Made by a program: the position numbers and the translations under genes
Shown: positions 1 to 5,395 of the stretch, one piece after another
How the letters are laid out: the number at the start of each line of letters is the position of its first letter
Numbering within the stretch: the stretch's first letter is position 1
Source of the DNA: JBGRQB01 sp041725875
GTDB taxonomy: Bacteria > Bacteroidota > Ignavibacteria > Ignavibacteriales > Melioribacteraceae
NCBI GenBank assembly: GCA_041725875.1
Contig: JBGRQB010000064.1
Coordinates: 1-21,097, forward strand
Reading direction: 5' to 3'
DNA length: 21,097 nucleotides
The notes under the pieces: model-generated
Told to the model about the DNA's origin: nothing
The model's database searches: none
Seen by the model: only the letters and a program-made list of their open reading frames with translations

Positions 1-12
1 CTCTTCCGATCT
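1..12. other. Residual Illumina adapter sequence at contig end
   Basis: The first twelve bases, CTCTTCCGATCT, are identical to the 3' end of the common Illumina TruSeq adapter. They sit exactly at the contig edge, where untrimmed adapter is expected, and so are very probably not genomic. Base 12 also supplies the first base of the apparent TTA (reverse-strand TAA) stop of the neighbouring minus-strand gene, so that stop is probably an artefact. Confidence 0.9.
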
Positions 13-248
13 TATACCCGCCCCATTGATTGATAAACCTCTATTTTACTATGCGAATCACATAAAAAACTTTGGCCTACAAACTGTCCACATTCGCTAC
101 AACAAATTTTTCCGCAAACTAAACAAACACCTTCAGCATCAACCTCACTATGTTTTTCACAGTTATGTTCTGTATAAAGCACACCACATTTTGGGCAAAA
201 ATCATCATCTGATTTTATTTCGTTTTCACAATGTTCACAATACAACAT
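12..248 (-). CDS. Zinc-ribbon / B-box-like protein, 3' truncated at contig edge
   Basis: This is the N-terminal 78 residues of a cysteine-rich protein. It opens with a zinc ribbon (CEHC at residues 4-7, CPKCG near 18-22), followed by a B-box-like array of Cys and His (CEKHSEV, CLVCGK, CSECG, CDSH). Such N-terminal modules are known in Bacteroidota/Chlorobiota proteins that continue into a further cytoplasmic domain. The visible TAA stop uses base 12 of the adapter, so real coding sequence probably runs past the contig edge. The ATG at 248 is preceded by a good Shine-Dalgarno (AGAGGAAAT). It is the fourth minus-strand ORF of the cassette-like array, but the attC-like site separating it from the previous ORF is largely missing. 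The function is unknown; a metal-binding or protein-interaction role is inferred. Confidence 0.7.
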   Translation of the reverse strand: MLYCEHCENEIKSDDDFCPKCGVLYTEHNCEKHSEVDAEGVCLVCGKICCSECGQFVGQSFLCDSHSKIEVYQSMGRV

Positions 249-281
249 ATTTCCTCTTTATTTTGTGCAACATAACCGCTT

Positions 282-298
282 GTTATAAAGCATTGTTT
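282..298 (-). repeat. Truncated attC-like site (R'' plus start of L'')
   Basis: On the minus strand the sequence TTATAACAAGCGGTTATG begins like the two longer repeats (TAACAAGCGGTT, then CAACGCC in those) but diverges after twelve bases, and the other arm and centre are absent. Its flank, GCTTTATAAC, is the reverse complement of GTTATAAAGC at 769-778, the start of the same cassette. It is therefore read as the R'' end of the 336-749 cassette with most of its attC deleted. A small ATAAC/GTTAT inverted repeat remains. Confidence 0.5.
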
Positions 299-335
299 AA
301 TTAATTCAATCAGTTTAATTCCTTAGAATTCCGCA

Positions 336-749
336 CTAATTAGAAAATAAATGATTTGAAATAGAAATTCCAGAAACATACATTTCAAAATTAGCTTTGC
401 TACCGTCCTTTAGATAAATAATCCCCTTTGTAAATGGAGCATAATGCCAAGAGTTTTTTTGAGAATTAATACAATTCGCATTTTCAAAACGATTTTTAAT
501 GTACTTCTCTGTAAAATTAATTTTCCTAATATTAATAAATGGAACACAAATTAATATTTTCTTTATATTTTCAACTCCTCCAAGCCAGGAAAACAAAGAT
601 TCATTTTCATTTGGAGAAGAGTCAAAATGCACACCAGATTCGTCATCTACTGTAATATTTTTCACAATTTTAATTTCATACTCATTTGCATTTTGAATAT
701 ACACTGTCAGAAAAACAACGCATAAAAACAAACTGATAACACTATTCAT
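336..749 (-). CDS. Hypothetical cassette protein with N-terminal hydrophobic segment
   Basis: This 137-residue protein is not recognised. Residues 4-18 form a hydrophobic stretch (VISLFLCVVFLTVYI) fitting a signal peptide or membrane anchor. The remainder is a mixed polar, probably extracytoplasmic domain with two cysteines near the middle. There is no lipobox and no known motif. The ATG at 749 lies 28 bases inside the cassette boundary at 777/778, after only a weak ribosome site (AATAGG), and the stop is about 45 bases before the cassette's R'' remnant. Small secreted orphan proteins are common cargo of integron cassettes, so context supports a real gene even though the sequence alone is not decisive. 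An ORF on the opposite strand (499-696) is its shadow. Confidence 0.6.
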   Translation of the reverse strand: MNSVISLFLCVVFLTVYIQNANEYEIKIVKNITVDDESGVHFDSSPNENESLFSWLGGVENIKKILICVPFINIRKINFTEKYIKNRFENANCINSQKNSWHYAPFTKGIIYLKDGSKANFEMYVSGISISNHLFSN

Positions 750-771
750 AAACCTATTCTCAAACTTTGCT

Positions 772-960
772 TTATAACGGCTCCGCGGTTAACCCGCCGC
801 TTAGAAATACAACAACGAACTGAACCGAATACCTTAAATTTATTTACTGCAGCAACGAAGCACTGCACAAATGACTACAATTTCAAACCGAACTACAAAA
901 CTCCTAAACTTCTCAAAATCCAGCACGCAACGGTGGTTGGCGTTGAACCGTTTGTTAGAC
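772..960 (-). repeat. attC-like recombination site 1 (189 bp)
   Basis: Read on the minus strand, the element starts GTCTAAC, continues AAACGGTTCAACGCC, and ends GGCGGGTTAACCGCGG-AGCC-GTTATAA. The ends fold on each other: TAAC with GTTA (R boxes), then CGGTT(C)AACGCC with GGCGGGTTAACCG (L boxes), with one unpaired C in the first arm, as in integron attC sites. The central part is closely related to the second element at 1447-1627, including an inner hairpin at 849-866. It lies between the 969-1415 gene and the 336-749 gene, in the orientation expected for minus-strand cassettes. R' (GTTATAA) departs from the GTTRRRY consensus. Confidence 0.65.
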
Positions 961-968
961 AAAAGGAA

Positions 969-1415
969 TTAATTCAGAATATTTATAGCTAGTTGACAAA
1001 GTTCATCACCTCTTAAGTTGGATTTTTCCAATGAGACTTCAAGTTTCTTCCCAAGTAATGCTTCAAATACTGATTTTGTATGACCAACAGTACAATTACA
1101 GATAAATGAATTTTCTACATCAACTTCTCTAACAATTGGACACGGACATTCTTTATGAAGATGTTCAAGAATTATTTGATTACCTTTTTTATAAAGTGGG
1201 CTCTCCTTAAACACATTTTTCTTAAATTCCTTTAACAATTCATCAAGATCATATTCACCAACTAATTTTCTTACAGCTTCTGCTTGAGTAGTCGATCCAA
1301 TTAAATGGGAACAACTTCTTCCACAATTTTCCAGTATTTGCTTACCTTTTCCATTATCAAGTTTCTCTAATTCACTTAGAACTGTACTAATCCATCTTTT
1401 ACTATGTTCTTCCAT
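969..1415 (-). CDS. Cysteine-rich cassette protein resembling DUF6144
   Basis: This 148-residue protein has a helical N-terminal half with a CGRSC motif (Cys31, Cys35). Its C-terminal half contains CPCP (Cys90, Cys92) and CNC (Cys106, Cys108), followed by a VFEALLGKKLEVSLE segment and GDELCQ. This layout, with paired cysteines before a small alpha/beta end resembling V4R-type or 2-amino-thiazoline-carboxylate hydrolase-like proteins, matches my memory of DUF6144 proteins from anaerobes; the assignment is from memory only. The cysteines suggest a metal or Fe-S site, which is inferred. The ATG at 1415 has a good Shine-Dalgarno (TTGGAG) in the short leader after the preceding attC-like site. The stop is 9 bases before the GTCTAAC of its own site. 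It is a complete one-gene cassette (778-1452). Confidence 0.75.
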   Translation of the reverse strand: MEEHSKRWISTVLSELEKLDNGKGKQILENCGRSCSHLIGSTTQAEAVRKLVGEYDLDELLKEFKKNVFKESPLYKKGNQIILEHLHKECPCPIVREVDVENSFICNCTVGHTKSVFEALLGKKLEVSLEKSNLRGDELCQLAINILN

Positions 1416-1446
1416 AACGTCTCCAACTTAAACATATTTGCCTTTT

Positions 1447-1627
1447 GACTAACGGCTTCGCGGTTAACCCGCCGCTTAGTGATACATAAACTCAAATGCC
1501 TTAAATTTATTTATTGTAGCAACGAAGCGCTACACAAATGACTACAATTTCAAACCGAACTCACAAGCTCTTAAACTTCTCAAAACCCAATACGATACAG
1601 CGTTCGGCGTTGAACCGCTTGTTAGGC
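1447..1627 (-). repeat. attC-like recombination site 2 (181 bp)
   Basis: On the minus strand this runs from GCCTAAC AAGCGGTTCAACGCCG to CGGCGGGTTAACCGCGAAGCC GTTAGTC. The arms pair as TAAC/GTTA, then GCGGTT/AACCGC and AA/TT, then CGCCG/CGGCG, with an extra C in the first arm and an unpaired spacer between the boxes. That is the R''-L''-L'-R' plan of attC. An inner hairpin lies at 1516-1533 (GTAGC...GCTAC). Most of its length is shared with the element at 772-960. It follows the stop of the 1633-2889 gene by only five bases, typical of cassette packing. Confidence 0.7.
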
Positions 1628-1632
1628 GATCC

Positions 1633-2889
1633 TCAAATATTAACATAATTTTCATCATTATATTTAACAAGAGCTTTATGTAATTCTCCAACTATTGCCC
1701 CAATGGCTGATAACTCACTATTTATCTTTGATGGTGGGATATCTTGAAAATTTGAATCAATATTGAGAATATAAGATTCTATTGCTTTTCTTAATCTAGC
1801 GGCTATACCAAAAATAACAGAATTTGACTTAGTTAAAGCATTTAAAAAATTTGCTTTTAGATTAAGATGATTAAAATATAGAAATTCTAAAAATAAATTA
1901 TATTCTAACTGGTTTTCGAATGTATCTACATTAACTTTTATATAATTCTCCAGTTTATCTAAATACTCAGTAGGGTTTTTGATAATATTGTTATAAGCAT
2001 TAACATAAAAGTTATTTCTACTCTCTAAACTATTTCTTAGTTCATAATTTTTTAAGTATTTATAGTTAAATGGTTTTAATTCTGGATTTTCCCACTGTTT
2101 CTTAAATAATTCAGGATATAAATCTATTTCAAGAACTGTATTAACGAAATTAAACTCTAATCCAGAATTTAAATTTATTTGAGAATAGGGGGCATCAAAG
2201 TTTTGTGTAAAAGCGATTGATACTTCACTGACTAATAATTGACATATTTTGGTAGCTTCTTCATACAAATTGATTCTTTTTTTTCTTTTATTTTTATTAA
2301 ACTTATATTCAATATCTGCGAACCAATTTCTAGAGACACCAAGACATTCTCCTAATGATGAGTGTTCGTTATCAATAAAAAAAGTTTCATGAAAAAATAA
2401 TATTTCATTGAATATTTTCTCAGTGTCGGAATACAAATATTGAGTAAGATCTGTTTTCCTCTTCTCTCCAACATCACCTAAACCAAGTTTTAGTATACAC
2501 TCTTGGTTATTTTTGATTCTATACAAGCCAAAAATGATTGAAGCATCATCAGGAACTAATAACGAAATATGTGTTGATTTTCTTCGTATTTCCTTATGCA
2601 TCGTAACTATTTCTGGAAACTCAGATATAATTTTATTGATTGCATTTTTAAGCCAACTATAATGTGAGAGCTGTCCCTTTTTTGACGATTCAATAAAAAA
2701 ATACACACTTCTCTCAAAATTGTTAAATACAGTTACAAAATTCTTTGGAGAGTGGTACTTTAATCCTAAATCGAAAAAATTATCAAGTAAGATTTCCAAG
2801 TTTATTAATACTTGTGGGGCAACTTCAGCCATTGATTGATACAATGGACTAAAAGATTTAAGTTCTAAAGAATCAACAAAAGATTTCAT
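1633..2889 (-). CDS. Unrecognised 418-residue cassette protein
   Basis: I do not recognise this protein. It is 418 residues, very rich in Asn, Lys, Phe, Leu and Tyr, apparently soluble and mostly helical, with no signal peptide, membrane segment or catalytic motif that I can identify. A lysine/arginine patch (NKNKRKKR) lies near residue 200. The last 50 residues (AARLRKAIESYIL..., SAIGAIVGELHKALVKY) look like helical packing segments. The ATG at 2889 lies 32 bases inside the cassette boundary at 2922 and has only a weak ribosome site (AGAAA), so a later Met is possible but not better supported. It ends immediately before attC-like site 2. It is the first cassette of the array and is long for cassette cargo. 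A defence or stress role would be only a guess. Confidence 0.7.
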   Translation of the reverse strand: MKSFVDSLELKSFSPLYQSMAEVAPQVLINLEILLDNFFDLGLKYHSPKNFVTVFNNFERSVYFFIESSKKGQLSHYSWLKNAINKIISEFPEIVTMHKEIRRKSTHISLLVPDDASIIFGLYRIKNNQECILKLGLGDVGEKRKTDLTQYLYSDTEKIFNEILFFHETFFIDNEHSSLGECLGVSRNWFADIEYKFNKNKRKKRINLYEEATKICQLLVSEVSIAFTQNFDAPYSQINLNSGLEFNFVNTVLEIDLYPELFKKQWENPELKPFNYKYLKNYELRNSLESRNNFYVNAYNNIIKNPTEYLDKLENYIKVNVDTFENQLEYNLFLEFLYFNHLNLKANFLNALTKSNSVIFGIAARLRKAIESYILNIDSNFQDIPPSKINSELSAIGAIVGELHKALVKYNDENYVNI

Positions 2890-2915
2890 TTTCTATTTTT
2901 TTATATTTCTTATTC

Positions 2916-2922
2916 GTCTAAC
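2916..2922 (-). other. Outer boundary of the cassette array (R'-like core site)
   Basis: The minus-strand heptamer GTTAGAC fits the GTTRRRY core, and its extension GTTAGACGA matches the complement of the far end of the same cassette (GTTAGGCGA, + strand 1621-1629) except at one base. No L'-type GGCGGGTTAACCGC arm lies upstream of it, so this junction is not with another attC. It would be an attI site or a secondary insertion site. No integrase gene is found on this side. Confidence 0.5.
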
Positions 2923-3001
2923 ATAAATATATCTTGCTACAATTGGAATATCATTCCGAATTAACCATTTTTATTAATTTACTTAGAATTAAAGAAAAAT
3001 G

Positions 3002-3023
3002 AAATAATGGTAAACCATTATTT
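3002..3023. repeat. Perfect 9-bp inverted repeat in the gap beside the array
   Basis: AAATAATGG and CCATTATTT form a perfect 9-bp stem with a TAAA loop, between the cassette boundary (2922) and the tRNA-Ser terminator. A shorter inverted repeat (GGAAT...ATTCC) is at 2945-2957. Neither has a convincing T-run or recognised identity. They could be a weak terminator, a protein site or part of an attI-like region. Apart from these, 2923-3110 shows nothing I can identify. Confidence 0.4.
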
Positions 3024-3109
3024 TGTTTAAGGTAATAATAAATGATATTTAGCAATGTTGATATTTAAATAGAAATTTAAGAAAAGATTAGTTGTGAGAA
3101 TATTGAGAG

Positions 3110-3144
3110 AAAAAAATAAGCCCTTATAAAAAATAAGGGCTTTT
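3110..3144 (-). terminator. Intrinsic terminator of tRNA-Ser
   Basis: An 8-bp stem (GCCCTTAT / ATAAGGGC, 3120-3127 and 3133-3140) with a 5-base loop is followed on the minus strand by TTATTTTTTT. It starts a few bases beyond the 3' end of the tRNA and insulates it from the cassette array. On the plus strand the stem is followed by TTTT only. Confidence 0.8.
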
Positions 3145-3145
3145 G

Positions 3146-3234
3146 CGGAGAGAGGGGGATTCGAACCCCCGAAGCCAGTTTCCCAGCTTGACGGTTTAGC
3201 AAACCGTTGGTTTCAGCCACTCACCCACCTCTCC
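3146..3234 (-). tRNA. trnS-GCT: tRNA-Ser (anticodon GCT)
   Basis: The minus strand folds into a class II tRNA. The acceptor stem pairs GGAGAGG with TCTCTCC (one G-U), with discriminator G. The D arm follows, then an anticodon stem ACGGT/ACCGT with loop TTGCTAA giving anticodon GCT (plus-strand 3198-3200) for AGC/AGU serine codons. A long variable arm (AAGC...GCTT) is typical of serine tRNA, and the T arm is GGGGGTTCGAATCCCCC. CCA is not encoded. It is a single gene with its own terminator. tRNA genes often mark the edge of accessory DNA, and the cassette array begins about 220 bases downstream. Confidence 0.96.
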
Positions 3235-3442
3235 GTGTCCGAATGGCTTATCATAAAGTCATCTAAAAGACAGGTCAGAAATATATGTTTTTTTCTAATA
3301 CGCATCAATAGTTTTTTATATCAATGTGAAAATATTTTATTAATATTCTTTAATCCTACTATGGTTGTATGTTAATTTTCATTTGAATATTAATAAAAAT
3401 ATATAAATATTAGCACCTCGTTTCTAATTTTAGAAATACGGA

Positions 3443-5395
3443 ATGAATATAGAGGCTATGAATCTTTTTACCACGTTAAATAAAACGGTTTCGGTTCCTT
3501 TTATTATTGTCTCTTCGGATGACCTGAAAATCAATTTTCTGGGGGATGAAACAAAAAAAATCTTTATCCCTGAAAATGATAATGAGCTGAAACTATCAGA
3601 TATATTAAATTACGAGCCTTCACTGGAAAATGTGATTCTCGAAAATATTAATCCCGGTCAGATATTCTATCTTACTACGCATAAGCCGGTGAAGATCAGA
3701 AATAAATATCAGATTGATGAAAATAGTTTATTTCTTTCATTTTCTTTAATCAATCCGCAGGAACATCAGCTGGAAAGAGTTAAAAAAGATGGAATCTTTA
3801 AACAGATCCTGCTGAAACTCTCCACCGAGTTTATCTCTATGCCAATTGATAATGTTGATAACAGCATTGATAATGCACTAAAAATTTTAGGTGAGTTTAG
3901 TAATGTTGACAGATGTTATGTGTTTAAGTTTTCAGAAAACCTGAAGTTTCAGTCAAACATTTACGAATGGTGCAGAGAGGGGGTAGAGCCTTTTATAGAT
4001 CAATTGCAAAACCTTCCTGTAATGAAGTTTAAGTATAACGCAACTTATCTTCTTGCCGGAACCCCGGTAATTGTACACAATGTTCTGGAACTTCCTGACG
4101 AAGCTGCTGCTGAAAAGGAAGAATTCCTTGCAGAGGGAATTAAATCAATAATTCAGCTTCCTCTGGTTTACCAGAATAAGCCAATTGGATTTATTGGTTA
4201 CGACTGCTGTACAGATTACAGAGTGTGGACCGACGATTACTTATATTCTCTTAAAATTGTAGGGGATATAATTACCGGCGCATTAATAAGAGAAAAAGCT
4301 GAAAAGAAACTGAAGATAAGTGAAGAAAGATACAGAGGGTTTTTTGAAGAGAGCGGACTCAGTATCTTCCATACAACCCTGCAGGGAGAAATGATCAGAT
4401 TTAATAAATCTTTATTTAACCTGAGCGGGTTTGAGAAAAAAGAAGATTTCCTTGCTGACTTTACAACAGAAAAGCGTTATAAAAATCCTGCTGACAGAGA
4501 ACTCCTTCTGGCAGAACTTGAGAAAAAAGGAAGCGTAAACGGATTTGAAACTATCCTTCTTAAAAAAGGGGGAGTGGAATTTCCTGCAAGAATTAATGCT
4601 TCACTTATTGAAGACGGAGGGGAAACCTTTATTGAAGGTTTTGTTGAAGATGTTACTGAAAGAAGAGAGTTTGAAAATGCCCTGACCGTTGCAAAAGAAA
4701 CAGCTGAAAAAAATGATCAGCTTAAATCAAACTTTCTGGCGCAGGTTTCGCACGAGATAAGAACCCCGATTAATGCAATTCTGAGTTTCTCCCAGCTTCT
4801 GGCAGAGGAACTTAAAGGAAAAGTATCACCCGATCTTGAATATAGTTTCTCAATTATGGATTCGGCAGGAAAGCGTATTATCAGAACTATAGATTTGATT
4901 CTGGATATGTCGCAAATTCAGACTGGCACCTTTGAACTTATTTCTAAAAAGTTTGATGTTGTAGACCACGTAATTAAGAAACTGTATGAAGAGTACAGCT
5001 ACTTTGCAGATGAAAAGAATCTTGAGTTCAAAATGTCTGTGCCTTCTGACAAAAATGAAATTGAAGCTGATATTTATACTGTTGAGCAGATCTTAAGCAA
5101 TCTTGTGCATAATGCTATTAAATATACCGACGATGGCGGTGTTGAGATTAAAGCTGACAGAATTGATAAAAACTATGTGATAGAAGTTGTTGATTCAGGG
5201 ATTGGAATTTCAGAAGAGTTTATTCCAAATCTGTTTAATAAGTTTACTCAGGAATCTGAAGGGTATACCAGAAAGTATGAAGGTAACGGATTAGGTCTGG
5301 CACTGGTTAAAAAGTACTGCGATATGAACAACATTAAAATTGAAGTACAAAGTGAAAAAAATACCGGTTCGGTATTTAAACTTGTCTTTGGTTAA
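3443..5395 (+). CDS. GAF-PAS sensor histidine kinase (soluble, orphan)
   Basis: This 650-residue kinase autophosphorylates on histidine and should pass the phosphate to a response regulator not present here. In order it has a poorly recognised N-terminal region (1-115, perhaps PAS-like), a GAF domain (about 120-290), a PAS domain (about 295-415, starting SEERYRGFFEESG and ending VEDVTERREFE), a HisKA domain with phospho-acceptor His437 in VSHEIRTPIN, and a HATPase with N box Asn557 (NLVHNAIKYT), G1 box (DSGIGIS from Asp584) and G2 box (GNGLGLAL from Gly614). There is no transmembrane segment, so it senses a cytoplasmic or diffusible signal, and no receiver domain. It stands alone and overlaps the convergent downstream gene by 20 bases at the 3' end. 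The ribosome site (ACGGA) is weak. The signal is unknown. Confidence 0.93.
   Translation: MNIEAMNLFTTLNKTVSVPFIIVSSDDLKINFLGDETKKIFIPENDNELKLSDILNYEPSLENVILENINPGQIFYLTTHKPVKIRNKYQIDENSLFLSFSLINPQEHQLERVKKDGIFKQILLKLSTEFISMPIDNVDNSIDNALKILGEFSNVDRCYVFKFSENLKFQSNIYEWCREGVEPFIDQLQNLPVMKFKYNATYLLAGTPVIVHNVLELPDEAAAEKEEFLAEGIKSIIQLPLVYQNKPIGFIGYDCCTDYRVWTDDYLYSLKIVGDIITGALIREKAEKKLKISEERYRGFFEESGLSIFHTTLQGEMIRFNKSLFNLSGFEKKEDFLADFTTEKRYKNPADRELLLAELEKKGSVNGFETILLKKGGVEFPARINASLIEDGGETFIEGFVEDVTERREFENALTVAKETAEKNDQLKSNFLAQVSHEIRTPINAILSFSQLLAEELKGKVSPDLEYSFSIMDSAGKRIIRTIDLILDMSQIQTGTFELISKKFDVVDHVIKKLYEEYSYFADEKNLEFKMSVPSDKNEIEADIYTVEQILSNLVHNAIKYTDDGGVEIKADRIDKNYVIEVVDSGIGISEEFIPNLFNKFTQESEGYTRKYEGNGLGLALVKKYCDMNNIKIEVQSEKNTGSVFKLVFG

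Noticed and set aside
26..304. Plus-strand ORF of 92 codons across the first gene
   Set aside because: It is antisense to the zinc-ribbon protein, has low-complexity His/Tyr/Phe composition, and lacks a ribosome site; the minus-strand frame has clear CxxC motifs.
772..1627. The two long repeats as a MITE or insertion-sequence pair
   Set aside because: There is no transposase, no clear target-site duplication, and the flanks pair within each cassette rather than repeating around each element. The asymmetric extra base in one arm fits attC better than transposon inverted repeats.
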